Shown here: piece by piece, positions 1 through 13,071 of the stretch
Numbering within the stretch: position 1 is the first letter of the stretch
Layout of the letters: each line of letters begins with the position of its first letter
From: Sipunculus nudus
Lineage: Eukaryota > Annelida > Sipuncula > Golfingiida > Sipunculidae
Reading direction: 5' to 3'
DNA length: 64,000 nucleotides
Assembly: GCA_026874595.1 (NCBI GenBank)
Contig: CM049316.1
Coordinates: forward strand, 60,583,676 to 60,647,675
Program-made: the position numbers and the translations under genes
The notes under the pieces: generated by a model
Seen by the model: the letters and a program-made list of their open reading frames with translations, nothing else
Databases searched by the model: none
What the model was told of the DNA's origin: nothing

Positions 1-712
1 CATCACATGTAACATATCCGTGCCTGTAACTCTGAAAATATACGGTAAACAGAAACAATATAAACGCATGCAGGCCTAATGATAGATTTTCCTCCGGTTA
101 TCCATAAATCAAACACTGTTATTGTACATTATATAAGACATATTATCAACCAAAAACGAGGAATTACCATTCGTTTGGTGTTCCCATGGGTTCTTGACAC
201 CTTTTTTTAAAGATTTTGATATAAATCAACTATATACATTTATGAATATGATCAGTGAATGTTACTGTATAAAAAATCGAAAATCGAACCCTTGCGAAAT
301 ACCGGACAAGTTTAATTCGCGAATCTTTAACCTCGGGAATATGAAGCCATCCAAAGTGTATTGTAAGACAAAAGTACGCTATTAAAATAACGCATACAGG
401 TTTCAGGTATTGTACGAAAAGAGGTGAATTTGTTTGGGTCTCGTCGCGCTGTTACGTGTATTCACAGGTTTGGCCGTTGACAGCAGGGTTTAGGTTAATC
501 AACCAATTACAATGGAGACCCAGGCGGCCGGCATCACGAGTCACGTAGTCGTCTGCCATCAGAAGTCGATGACAACACAGAAAATGTGAGAAAAAAAGAA
601 CAAATGTGATGAAAGCTTTCAGTGTCCATTTGTAACAGCGATTTGATTGATATCCTATCACTTAGCTCACATCCCCCTAAACTGTCAACAAAGTACATTA
701 TTCCCCATGTCT

Positions 713-729
713 GGGGGGGGGGGGGGGGG
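713..729. repeat. G17 homopolymer tract
   Basis: Seventeen consecutive G bases between ct and acgcg. It is one of about twelve G or C runs of 11-20 bases in this window. Confidence 0.9.
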
Positions 730-3729
730 ACGCGTGGTTAATTTTAGCACGGATGACGGACATACACTAGTCTGGTACCCAGCCTTTTCCGGCTTTTTAG
801 TAACATAAACCGTACATTGATATATTTGACTGAAAGTAATACGCTCTTAATAGTGCTGGGAAAGTATTGCAGTGATTATTGTGAAGGTCAGTTTTTCAAA
901 ATGACAAACATAAAAAATCACAATCAGAGTCCTGAGGGTTTTGGGATAGGGGGTTGTTCGAAGGTGTTAAAAGCGCTTCCTTGGGTATATTTTAGTCTTT
1001 TAAACAAGTTCTTCTCATATTTACACAATTAGCATGGAGCAGCCTAGTTCAATCTTACAGTTCAAAGTGTCCCTTCAAATGCATATTGGGCAGGCAAATG
1101 TAGAAAGAATAACCTTTAAGCGCCTGTTATGGCTGCTTTGGTTGTATGCTCCCCAGGGCGCCGAAATAAGCTACAAGAATGAACAGGCCTGAAAGACCAG
1201 GAAGGCAAAGTGTAAAGTCGGATGAGACGGACATGGTCGGTGATATCAGACTATAAATCAGTTGCTTAAATGGTCCTTAAGCTATTTTGTCACATATTTT
1301 ACTGAACCTACCGGGTGGATTAAAATAAAAAAATATTTTTGCTATAAAACGTAAAATTAAGCATGGTAAATAAACATATACAGTTACAAGATTTTAATGA
1401 AATGAAGAATAGAACTCACGACAATTTGAAAAATTGATTCCAGTGTGGAGATAAAAACTGTCCGGGTGCAGTCAATTCTGCAATGTAATGCCGTTTTCTG
1501 GGTGATTGAAAATTCAACAATGAAAATGGTGCATGATTTAATACATGAACTACAATGGTTGAACCCAAACAGTTATCACATATCTTGTTAGGGTGCAATA
1601 ACCTAGCTTTTTCAATATTCAGATCATGACTTGTTGTTGTGAATGTAATAACTGGTGTAAGCTCAATAACTTGTCTGACCAAGGAGGTGAAATACAAATG
1701 TATATAGAGAAGCGATTACCGGGAACCCGGGGCCCGGAAGATTTTACCTCCATGGTCTAACTCATGTAAGGCTTTTGTAGAATCGCGCTTTTGATTTAGA
1801 GATCTGAACAGTCCTTGACTGGAAAGTGCATGTGTCCCGACTTGAAAAATCATATCCGCTCAGAAAGACATAATAACTGATTCTAATATGTATTCTGCCC
1901 CAGAACAGCAGAAGTTACGAACTATTGAGTATACAAAATACGAGCTACGAAATGTGGACAGTCTCAGATTACAACATACAGAAAAACGAACACATTATTA
2001 TCATTGTCGTATCGTTAATGGAAACCACATTATTTTTTTAAAATTATGAATTCATAAATTACGGTTGAAACCACGATTCCATAATGAATTATGACCTTAA
2101 TATGAGTGGAGGGTTGCTCTTTTCTATTTCAAGCGAAGGTAGTGTCCATTAAGGCACAAAAAGATATAAATGACCTTTTAACGGTCGGAAAAAATTATAT
2201 CTACTCCACAGAAAAGAATTTATCTGGTGTCCAATTAACTAGAAGTATAGAAATCACGCTGGGTAGAAAGAAATATTCAGCTGTTAATGGACGAAAAGAA
2301 GTACACGTATATCGTCTCTAATGGAGTAAAATAATTATATAATTTCCTTTTGACGAAAAAAATCAGTTGTGAATCAGAGATTTCTTACACATACTTAGTC
2401 TGCTACTTCCCTTTCCATTTCCGTCACTTTAAAATACGCACAACAGACATCGACCACAAATTGTAAAGCTCCCCTGTGCAATTTTCCCGCAGTTTCGTTC
2501 ATAAGTTCTTTATGAGGTTTCCCTGTATCAAATTTATTTTCTTACTCCCTTAGTCCCAGTCGTGTATCTTTTTCTCGAAATCTGTCATTACGTATCATGT
2601 CTACTGTTTATAATTTGTAGTAATTTCATGCCATAAACTCAGCCCTTTATTCAGCCCCTAGAAACGACTTCGCTTAGAACAGCAGAGGGATTACAGTCAT
2701 GTTCTTTTACCAGCTTGAACATTTCCAGCACAATGAGATAGTTGGCTCTTTTATTGTAGAATATGGAGGAAATCTTGCTCCACTTTTCACTATCTTTACT
2801 GCACCGCATCGCAATACCATGTATGGTTATTGTAACATTTGTATGGTAGCGATTAAAGCATACCTGTTCACATATATAGACATAGATTACATCCATAGGC
2901 ATTTCATTTTATAAAGTTAAAGCTCCGACTTTCCCCCTCATATAGCTCCCTTGTTGAAACTTTTATTCAGTTTCGAAGACATTGTTAATTGATCCACATT
3001 TTAGAAGGTTTTTCCAACGAGCTTTTTGAACTGGATCTTTTTCCGAGCTTTTCTGGTATAGAAAGCGTTCAAATTGGTTTAGTTGAAGGAGTGTTCTCAT
3101 ATGGTATCATGAGGTTTCTTAATATAAAATTTCTGGGTGTGTTGAGCGAACCTTACATTAGTAAAGATCATTTTGTCATTTTATGAACAAATAAGACATT
3201 GTTCAATAATTTAAAGCTATTCTCAAAATACTATATTCAACAGACGTAAATCGTCGGTCGGATTCTTTCTCTATCTCTCCTTCTGTCATTTCTTTGTCTC
3301 TTTCTCCATGTCTCTCTCTGTCTGTCTGTCTCTCTCTCTCGCTCGGTACATGCCCCTTGTTAACCGCGTCTTTTCTTCTGCGAAAGGTAGGAAGGTCATC
3401 AAAGGCGTTTGATTTCAATCGCAAAAATAACTGAATTTATGAATTTGAAGAAACTATTGTAACCATTTTTCTTTTTATTTTTCTATTTTTACTTTTTCTG
3501 TTTATAATTGTATAGGTAAAAACAGAAATAACAGGTCATCGACGTCTGTGCGCTTAAGGAGAGTTCTCCTCTCTTTGGAATTGCTTCTTTTTTTTTCCTT
3601 TCAGAAAATAAAATGATGTCATCAGTTTAAATAAACGAAACATTGTTACAGAATTTATATGCATATAATCCATTAAGCAACGTCCATTAAATCCATTGAT
3701 AAAAAAAGTACTGTATTCAACAGACATGA

Positions 3730-3796
3730 CCCCCCCCCCCCCCCCCCTTCTCTCTCTCACACACACACAAACACACACACACACACACACACACAC
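3730..3796. repeat. Compound microsatellite C18-(TC)n-(AC)n
   Basis: A run of 18 C is followed by a short TC run and about 20 AC repeats with one interruption. Confidence 0.9.
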
Positions 3797-5280
3797 TCTA
3801 CTAACCCGTGTCATCGTGTCTTTTGTCCTGCGAGATGTATGATTGCCCGTCACTTCCTCCGATGGAGTAGGTCTCAAGAGATGTAGGCCAAACCCTGAAT
3901 TCTGACGATCGTGGGATCAGGCACAATAAAAGGCACAATCCGAGAAAACTCCGACTCATAATGTCAACCATGTTAGTGGAAAAATAACCTTTGTGGATAG
4001 ACTTGCTTACCCGTAACGTTTGCGTAATAAATCGTTATCTTCTATTTGAGAAGTTAACCAGAACGGCTCAAAAGGTCTACAAGAAAGTCCTTTGTCAAAG
4101 TTCTTTGAGCAATATCGTTTTCGCACGAATATTTAGAAAGTGAACTAAGTAAAATTGCTGAAGTATTCTTAAACGAGAGATATTGGTGCAGTCTGGTGCA
4201 CCTTAGTTTATTCCTCTTATCAGCGTCTATTAAAATAGTCCAGGTAAGTGAACAGCTGCCGGAGTACACTGATACCCTTCCGCCTTTGTCTTTCGTTAGC
4301 CGTATGACAAATCTGGTCGCATATGATATATATTGACGGTTCGCTAACACATGCAGTGCTTGCGGGGGCCCGGGAGATATTGAGCGCCACGAGTCTTGCT
4401 CTGCGTGTCAGTCCCACACCCTCTCTTTACCATGCATTTTGCACCAGTAGGCTGTGGCCCATTCACTCCGTAACGTTAATGAGGATGCGAATTGGTTGGT
4501 TGTCATTTCGCTTTACAGCAATGCGTCAGGTGGATTCTGGTCTTTAATTACCCTCGGGAATTCAGCGGAGTTCACTGTCCCTCTTCCTTTAAGACGGTCT
4601 TGGTTTTACCAGAATCTTGTCACGTGAAGTTTTGGAAATTACTGTTCTGTCAAAGTATATATATTTTGAGCGTTTGACAGCTTTACATTCCGCAGATGAA
4701 GAAAAACCTTCCAAGTGAATTCTGAGTTATTATCGTTATTCCCCTAATACCGATAAATATTTATAAACACAATGGTCACAACCTAATCAGATTACATTTA
4801 TGTTTATGAATGCGAAATGTATACTGAGTTTGTTTATTTCCTGTGTTTAAGCTATGTACTTATTTATGAGGCATCCACAGCATTTCATGTATTTTCGTTA
4901 TATACTTTTGAGAAGCCTTAGCAATTTTTGTCTCGCACTGATCAAACTGAAATAAAATAAACACCATATATTTGCATCATATAGTGAAGTTCGATAAGCC
5001 TATGAATACCCATATGTCAACTCGAAAGATGATCATTCTGCGTAATTGAACAACATTAAAAATGACATTATAATGTTAATGTGACTTTATGATAATTTAT
5101 TCTTGGCACAAATTCTTGACCACCGGCTGATGACAAACTCCTGTTGATAATTAAAATTCTAATTATGCCTATTTTTCGTTTTTCTAAGCTTTCAGTCTTT
5201 AAATTGTTCTATTTACATTAAATATGTCTCACGGACTCGATCTTTTCCCCGCAAGGTCATTTAAAATTCATTCAGGTAAA

Positions 5281-5309
5281 AGAGAGAGAGGTGGGGGGGG
5301 GGGGGGGGG
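5281..5309. repeat. (AG)n followed by G17
   Basis: An AG run passes through gt into 17 consecutive G. The same AG-then-G arrangement is seen at 7866-7903. Confidence 0.9.
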
Positions 5310-5389
5310 TGGTTATCTCAGTTGTTTTCATGTTGAGCAAAGTACATCAATATCGTTCTTTTCAACATGAGTTTACCTACCCGCTCTAA

Positions 5390-5736
5390 AGCCGGCCTCC
5401 CATCTATACCGAATTATTTCGCCGGTAGATTTTGTTGAAGCGGTCCGAAAATAATCTACAAATCTCGCCCGTCAGCCGATACCTGCACATCAACCGATTT
5501 TCCGTGCAAACCACCAGATCTTTCGGGTTATTTTGGTTACTTCTGATTTCGTCTCCAGGATTGTTATTTGCACCAGGAATAAAAAAAGAAGGAAAGGTAA
5601 TATGTAAATCAGTCATTTATTTTCGGTTCGTTAATCACATCTATCAAATTTTTCGGCCCTCACATCTACCGATCCTACCGATTTTTACCGGCCGGCAAAA
5701 AATCGGGCAGAAAATTCGGTACATCGAAGGCTGGCT
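5390..5736. mobile_element. Inverted-repeat MITE, TAA target duplication (Harbinger-like?)
   Basis: The element starts AGCCGGCCTCC and ends GAAGGCTGGCT, with arms (ACCGAATT and GCCGG blocks) inverted over about 40-50 bases. TAA flanks both sides (5387-5389 and 5737-5739). A 3-bp TWA duplication is usual for PIF/Harbinger elements. It has no transposase. Confidence 0.65.
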
Positions 5737-6257
5737 TAAGTGTTACTATATGTTCCCCTTCATCCCCAAAGGAAAAAGACTTGTACACATTGCCCCTCTT
5801 AGTGAATACCCCGAATTTATATACGGAGGAAACTGCGCAAACCCTAATCTTTCAGCTGCATAGAGATCCGAATTTACCTTGGTACAGAGGGTGTATAATT
5901 TGAAACATGCATCAACTGCAAAAGAAGAACGATTTGAAATATATTTGAACTAAAAATTTCTGGTAAGTTCTCAGTAAAAGTCACATCTGATTTGCTTCAA
6001 GTGCTTTCTACATAAACTGTCTGTTTTGATATTATTAATCTGTGTCTATGTCTACATGCAGTCCGGATAATACGACTCTGTGGGCAATCTAATTAAATTG
6101 AAAAGCTCACATTTTATGTCAGAGGGAATGGCAATTATGATGAGGTTAAAAGGAATTAATAATTAAAGCAAATGTTGATCTATATATACTGTGCAAACCC
6201 TCATTGACAATATCTTTGAATGAGTTAACACCAAAATATGTTCGTCTTGTTAGCTTA

Positions 6258-7740
6258 CATAGACATAGACATAGTTTATTCTCAAAACCCTGTAACAGGT
6301 ACAAGAGATGATCATATACAATATTTGATAATCGTGATCAAGACATACACGGTGTTCAATGTATCTGAAAACAAAATATTCAATAATTTAAGGGAGACAA
6401 CCCCTATGTAAATTTATGATTCAGAATAATCTTTAAAAACCTGCAAATATTAATAAGATCCCATTTTCTTCTTATGTTAAACAAAAGATTCATTTTTATC
6501 TCATCAGGGACACGCAAAACAGTCTCAGGTATACAATGCAACCGCTCCAAACGAAAATACTCACACACAAACAAACAATGGTATTCATCCCCAATAACAT
6601 CCAGACTACATAATTGGCATTGTCTTTCATCATAAGGTAACCCTAGGATACGACCTGTCCGCACTGGTAAATGGTGATTTCCAGTTCTGAATTTGCACAT
6701 TAATTGACAGAATCTAGTGGGCAAAATCGTTAAGTATGGTTCAAAAATAAATATTTCTTTATGCAATGAGTATGCTCTACATATTTGTGTCTCTGAGACA
6801 AGTTCATGCCATCTTTGTTGATACTGGTCCTGGAGTTTTAATCGAATACACTGGTATAACCACCTAGAGTTCATAACTTGCTGGTGAGACCATATATTAG
6901 ATAACCCACTGAAGCACAATACATTTCTTACCTCACTAATCCACAGACAATCTACTTCTCCACTACAATATAAATCAAAAAGTAATCCATAACTTAAATT
7001 GACATATTTTATTTTTCACGTTTTCCTGTTATAATCCGCGCCCAGAATCCAATTAGCCTGGCTTTAACCTCAACACTGAGAGGAAATCTTCCAAGTTCTC
7101 CATATACGATCAGCGAAGGTGTATTCTTCGGTACTCCTAATATCATTTTTTAAAATCTCAAATGAACCCTTTCCACTATGGTAAGGTCTTCTGCACCCCA
7201 CACCCCACACCCATATAATAACACTGGTAAAACTGTTACATCAAACAAATGCAGCTTAACATCAATAGGCAGATCCAATAAATTGGAATTTTTCATCATT
7301 CCATACATAGCTGAAGTAGCTTTGTCACAGTTGTGCTTCTTTGCTTTGTTAAACTTACCATTATAATTAAATACAACACCTAAATATATATCATCATCTA
7401 CTACATCAATATTATCTGGCCCAATTTTAAACTTTGGCACTTTTCTAATTTTTCCTCTTGAGAACACCATAGCCTTTGATTTCTCTGGATTAACAGTTAT
7501 ATCTAGGTCATTACAAAAGGTATACAAAATATTAAATGCCTTTTGCAGTTCCTGTTCAGTTTCAGCTAAGATCACTGTATCATCTGCATATAGAAGAACA
7601 TGAATGTTTTGCATTATAAGGATATCCTTGGCTGATAGAGATAAAGTTTGAAATTGATTTAACAGTTTTAAACCCTTACATTTTGCGGCAAGCCTACAGT
7701 TTAAATCGCTCACAGGTGAAACAAAATAGCACTTCTTTGT
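6258..7740 (-). mobile_element. LINE (non-LTR) 3' fragment: reverse transcriptase and C-terminal region
   Basis: On the minus strand the part from 7713 to 7150 reads as a reverse transcriptase with the catalytic LLYADDTVILAE motif, then NPEKSKAMVFSRG and PVLLYGCGVWG, typical of non-LTR polymerases. The part 6919-6404 gives a C-terminal region with FRTGNHHLPVRTGR and a CQLC...H...C pattern. In-frame stops follow HLRF (at 7150) and KREK (near 7015), so the copy is dead. It is 5'-truncated, ending at a TC microsatellite near 7740. The 3' end near 6258 is a short run of TATGTC-type repeats, common at the tails of I-like LINEs. The clade is not assigned. Confidence 0.85.
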
Positions 7741-7746
7741 TATTCT

Positions 7747-7797
<51 letters not shown>

Positions 7798-7868
7798 AGA
7801 AACACGTACAAGTGTGTCTATCTGTTTGTGTGTGTTTGTGTTTGAGAGAGAAGAGAGACAGAAAGAAA

Positions 7869-7900
<32 letters not shown>

Positions 7901-7903
7901 GGG
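7741..7903. repeat. Compound microsatellite (TC)n ... (TG)n ... (AG)n-G14
   Basis: A TC run of about 55 bases, a TG-rich middle, an AG run of about 25 bases and finally 14 G. The two halves (TC and AG) can form a hairpin. It abuts the truncated 5' end of the LINE. Confidence 0.9.
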
Positions 7904-8423
7904 AGTTATTGAGTGCAAACTTGTCACCGTAGCTGTCCTGGAACAAGTCTGCTTTTTCCTCATGATTCAAAAGAAAGAATATTTCTGTGTTTTTGTCAAA
8001 TTACTAAATATATCGCAAATATTTGCACTTTGTATTGTATCAACGTCCTAAAGGTCATAGGAAGCTTACTAAACTAAATGCAGTGTAAAATTATTGATAT
8101 ATGCATTGACTACAACACACCTTTGTCTGTTGATATCTTTTATTCAGACAGGTTTATTTTGTCCGCTGTACATGCAACCGTGTCACACATTGTCCCAACA
8201 TGCCATGCATTCTACATAGGTCTTCAGTATTGTCTATAACCCAGGCTGTCCTGTAATCGATTTTTGTACTCTTAATCAGCGCCTCTAACGAGCTACTGTT
8301 GCTCCGGAAGCCAGCCGGGCTATACACGCAAACCAGATCATTATGAAGCCAATGAATGTCAATACCTTCAATAGCTCCCCCGCCCTATCTCACACCTGTT
8401 TCTCAGTCTTGTTCGATGGTTCA

Positions 8424-8536
8424 TTTGTTTAATCTTTTTAAAGCAATGTAGAACTCGAGCAGTAGCGTCAATTTTTCTTCCAGGGTTTGGGGAAATGACT
8501 CGCCGACACATCCACCCACCCACATACATACATATG

Positions 8537-8581
<45 letters not shown>

Positions 8582-8910
8582 TTGGCGCCTATATGACACA
8601 TTTAAAAAAAATATATACTTAATCACATTTCAAATATATATTTCAATATAATATTTCACAGTAAACTCATAAATGGAGTTAATTTGTTTAATCTTTTTAA
8701 AGCAATGTAGGACTCGAACAGTGACGTAAATTTTTCTTCCAGGGTGGGGGGAATGACTCGCCGACACACCCACCCACATACATACATATATATACTATCT
8801 ATATATACCTTTTTGGCGCCTGTATGACACATTTAAAATAAATATATACTTAATCACATTTCAAATATATGTCAATATGATATTTCACAGTAAACTCATG
8901 AATTGAGCTT
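8424..8910. repeat. Tandem duplication, unit about 259 bp, with TA-rich cores
   Basis: Two copies begin at 8424 and 8683 (both TTTGTTTAATCTTTTTAAAG) and share gaatgactcgccgacac, a cacccaca/tacatacata stretch, ttttggcgcct and caaatatat blocks. The first copy carries a long TA run at 8538-8575 and the second a short one. Confidence 0.85.
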
Positions 8911-8925
8911 GTCTATATTTCATTT

Positions 8926-8928
<3 letters not shown>

Positions 8929-8990
<62 letters not shown>
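8929..8990. repeat. (AT)n microsatellite, about 60 bp
   Basis: An uninterrupted AT dinucleotide run directly after the second copy of the 259-bp duplication. Confidence 0.9.
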
Positions 8991-8992
<2 letters not shown>

Positions 8993-9097
8993 TTCTCTGA
9001 AAATGGAGGGATGATAACATTGACCATCCCACCCCTTGCCTAACTTGCCAAAAAGTGGGGGGATATATACCCCCATCCCCCTTATTTTGACGCCCCT

Positions 9098-9512
9098 GGA
9101 CTCGTGTTCGGACTCGTGTTCACTTTTTCAGGGACTTGGACTCGAGAAATCAGACCGAGTCCAATTGAAAAAAAATCTCTGTCACATTCGATTAACACTT
9201 ACTTAAATGTGCGAACTATTAACATAATATTACAAATAATAACACATATATACTATGCTTTACTCAGGGTCGGGAACTATCAATGTAATTAACCATTACA
9301 GTAAAAGTATGTGTGAACTAACTTCAAAATGTACATGATAATCTGTAATTTACATTTTTAATTGCTTTTTAAAGATATTTCAATCGGATTCTGATGACTC
9401 GGACTTGGACTCGGGTTCTAAATGACAGGGACTCAAAGAAGGTGGACTTGGACTCCAACCTAAAGGCCTCGGACTTCGACTTGTACTCGGACTCAGATTG
9501 TGAGGACTCAAC
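9098..9512. repeat. Two clusters of degenerate GGACTC/GGACTTG repeats
   Basis: Repeats of ggactcg, gacttg and similar fill 9098-9160 and again 9396-9512, with about 235 bp of AT-rich sequence between. The pair may be the subterminal repeats of one degraded element, but I see no clean ends. Confidence 0.6.
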
Positions 9513-12500
9513 TACGTCACTGTATTTACAACTGCTAGGTTTCTGAAAAGTATTTATCAGGATACGAGGGAGGAGTTAACTGAATCTGAAATTAATATGG
9601 ATCTAGAATGAGACATTGCTCAAATTTAATGTTTGCATATCTTAACTTTCAAGGGGTTAAAATCACAGGGACTGACGTATAACTTAAGACTGTATCATCA
9701 GAGTAACAAATGTCTGGACCCGTGTTACTAACATAATTTTGTATTACACAATGTATTTGGATTTACTTGTTAGAGAAGTATTTAAAAGCATTTTCTTTCT
9801 TTCATAAAATACATTAATGGATTTTCTGTCAGTATGTTATTTTAATAAGGTTATATGTGGACATGAAAATTTCAGGTTTTCTGTATCAGTTCTCCCCTTA
9901 GATAGAGCAGAGCGAATATCCTGACTTGAAATTTGTCCTCGTAACTCCTTTGGGGTTGTAGCAGCGAAACTTGGCTTCAAAAAACAATTTCTAGATTTCC
10001 TCGCACATACTTCAACGCAAAAAAAAACATTCCTTATTCCACCATCTTTCTTCAATCGAAATTTTCATGCAGAAGTTATGGAGTTTTACGCAGATTTATG
10101 TGATCATTGCGGATATATATGGACGGATAGTGAAGAAAATGACCTGAAGATGACCATCTAGCTACGGAAGATGAGGTTGTGGATGAGAATACATCTCAGT
10201 TATCTTGGTCCGACGTAGGTATAAATGTAGTGAAGAGGACAATGAAGTCCGTTTATGTGTGTTGGATAAGAATTGGTTCAAGGCAAATCACTCAAACATG
10301 GGTGTTTTTTTTTGTGGTAAGGGCTTTACGGAATAAGTAATATTTTGTAAATATACACATGTGAAATTTAAACAGAAATGTAACAAATGTTGATGTTGAA
10401 GTTTGACAGTTGAGACAAGTAGTTCTGGCCGTCCCTCAGTACCCATGCAATAAAGAAGAGGGTTCGTTTCGAGTTGACATGACCTTTGGCGGGAGGGTGC
10501 CGTTCTTAGCTAAACTTCTTCGTGCGAGGGTTATGTATAAAGTCTACAAGCACTTCCTGCACACTTGTTTTCCTGTGTCCAAGTTTAAATCGATCCCCTC
10601 TTTTCCAAGATCTTGTTTCCGCCCCTGACTGGCTCTGTTGCAGTTTATCTGCGGCAGTTGGTCATGGAACATGAAAGTGAAAATTGAAGTAAGGTATTTT
10701 TTCTTTCAATCATCAAACAACTTCACAATAATTTCTTAGCACAAATCTTAAGATAAACTGTGGAGTAAGTTTAACCTCTAGTTTTGTCATAAATTGTATT
10801 TGTTTGGGAACAGTTCACTGAGGGCCATTTATTCATTAAAAAAGGAATTTCTTGGGACAAAGTAGTCCGTTAACTCAGATGCAAAGAGTTAACTTGGTAT
10901 GTCGAACATGATATGATTTAAACATTTTGTTTAACCATGTGTGATGATCCTCTTTCATATTAAACTTTATTAAAAGTACAGTTATCATATTCTTTATGTC
11001 ATATGAAGGTCATATTCTGAATTCAAGATTTAAGGCCCTGTTTACTGCTGGATAACCAAAGTACACGCATGTAATTTATTCAACCTTTCCTTTTTAGATT
11101 TAAAATGGCATGGTAATTTGTTACAAATTTTCATATAACACAATTAACTTCAGTTATATGTGAAAAAAGATCAAAATCAAGCTGAAATTTAAAAAGTTAA
11201 GGCAAAAGTAACTGGAAATTTATATTTTATTTACTTTTGTCGGCTTTTTGTTATCCTCCAGGCTAATTAAAATGGATTACTTCTTATGACCACATATATA
11301 CATCACTCTTGTTATTAATGTTCTGTATCAGTTGACCCAGTGTAACTCATTGTTTTTTTTTTTCAATTTATGTTCAAAACTGAGAGTTTCCCCGACATAT
11401 GTTTGGTTCGCAATTTATTCCCTTTATGCCCTTTTTCGACGATAACAGTGTTTAAAATTTCATGAGTCTTACGTTAGTAAAGTGAACAGTTGTTACAGTC
11501 GGTGATTCATGAGGACCTTGAGATGACTATATAAGAGCACTGTCAGTGTAAATTCAGTTAAACATGTGTATAATGGCTTATGAAGAAAAAACTTGTTAAT
11601 ACTGTCTTTAGAAATGGCCGAAACTGCTAGTATAAAAATGGCACTCGTCTAGAAGCTCTGTCGTTTCACAGATCGGGTTTGGCTCTCTATTGGCATGGCT
11701 GGGTCTTCGTTGCTGGGATCGGTGAAGGGAATGTATGCTATTTTTGCCTTTGTGACTGTGGGTGTTGTGGCTTTTCTGTAAAGTCACCGGTGCGGGAAAA
11801 ACGGTGGCGGTCTCTCGCGGCTTTCTGCTTGGCTTGGTGGCATCACGTCTATTGGCTCTCAATATTATGCTTAAGGAGCGCACAGGACTGGGGTCTTGAC
11901 CACAGCAACCTGTAGGTACTCGACAAAGCGAAAAAAAAATCTTCATTCAAATGTTTGTATTATTACATTACATCAGGTTTGTCGGCTGTCCCATTCTGCC
12001 ATGTGATATCAAAACATGGTATCTGAGATTTGGGTGAAACTGAGAAAAATGTATATTTTTGTTTGAATCAAAAGAGCTCTGTAAACAGAGCTGTAAACAG
12101 GCTGTGCATTATTTTCATTAAATAGTAAGGACGCAAGGTTTTAACTCATGAATGATTTACAACAATACTGAAAAAGTAAATAAATGGAACATATTTCCCA
12201 ATTATTTATACTTACTCTCTTATTTCATAAAACCTTATAATTTCAGGCAGTTGAGAACAACGACGGTGTTTTCAGACTGTGATAAAGGGTTAATGGTGTC
12301 TCTTGAACTTCAAAAGTCATATTAATAATAAAAAAACAGTGCTGTTGTGTCGAGTGCAGAGAACAGTACCTACTCATTTTGAATTCAAAAAACAGTATCA
12401 GAACACAGATGTTGTGTTTTAATTCAAAGAGTTATACGTTCTCTTTATCCCTAAGTAAATAGCACAGAAACGACTCGGAATTATGAGAAAAAAACTCATG

Positions 12501-13017
12501 GAAATAATGGAAAATATCTTAAAACCCTCTTTAATGGGTTACTGTATTTTTTCATAAGTTACTCTGATTTGAAATCACAGGGCAACATTTCTTTGGGTGT
12601 GCTCTACCCATTCCATGGTATGATTAAATAATGGTTATCTTCATTGTCAAATACACTTCTGATTTTTTTGTATACTTTTTCCTGTATTTTTCACTTATTG
12701 TATTCACAAAAAGCATGAAGAAGCTTCAGATGGAGTGCTGTCACTCTATACTTATTTTAAAAGTAACATACTTTTTAACAGAAAAGACTTTTTTATACTT
12801 TACTCATACTTTTAAGAGGTTAATACTTTTTTATACTTTTTTAAATCTAAAATCAAAATTTTCAGGTCGTGATTTTAGGCCTTAAATTGCAGTAGACGTG
12901 CTCTTACAATATTTCTTAATATTGGCATTTTTATAGAAGAATTTTTCTGTGATCTTTCCAATATATTGCAAAATCGCTTGACATATATATAATTATATAT
13001 AAATACCTGGAATACTG

Positions 13018-13018
<1 letters not shown>
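9513..13018. other. Stretch with no supported feature
   Basis: AT-rich sequence with short random open frames. A more GC-rich patch at 11640-11910 holds a CCAAT box on the minus strand (ATTGG on plus) and open frames on both strands, but no recognisable protein or splice structure. Confidence 0.45.

Positions 13019-13068
<50 letters not shown>
13019..13068. repeat. (TA)n microsatellite
   Basis: An uninterrupted TA run of about 50 bases. Confidence 0.9.

Positions 13069-13071
<3 letters not shown>

Larger units (their letters stand above)
1..5389. other. Non-coding stretch, simple repeats only
   Basis: I find no exon or gene that can be supported. Short open frames here match nothing I know and lack gene-like context. 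Simple repeats are a G17 tract at 713-729, a TCTC/TCTG-rich patch at 3260-3345, and the compound C/TC/AC tract at 3730-3796. Confidence 0.5.

Noticed and set aside
1416-1697. 93-codon minus-strand open frame
   Set aside because: No similarity to a known family could be recognised and no convincing splice sites or partner exons were found.
5432-5863. 143-codon plus-strand open frame
   Set aside because: Most of it lies in the inverted-repeat MITE at 5390-5736 and reads through its TIR; there is no protein similarity I can recognise.
7683-8051. Long open frames rich in Leu/Ser or Arg/Glu repeats near 7.7-8.0 kb
   Set aside because: They translate TC and AG microsatellites and a G run.
11608-11946. 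112-codon minus-strand open frame in a GC-richer patch
   Set aside because: Low-complexity composition, no recognisable domain, an overlapping open frame on the other strand, and no splice or start context.
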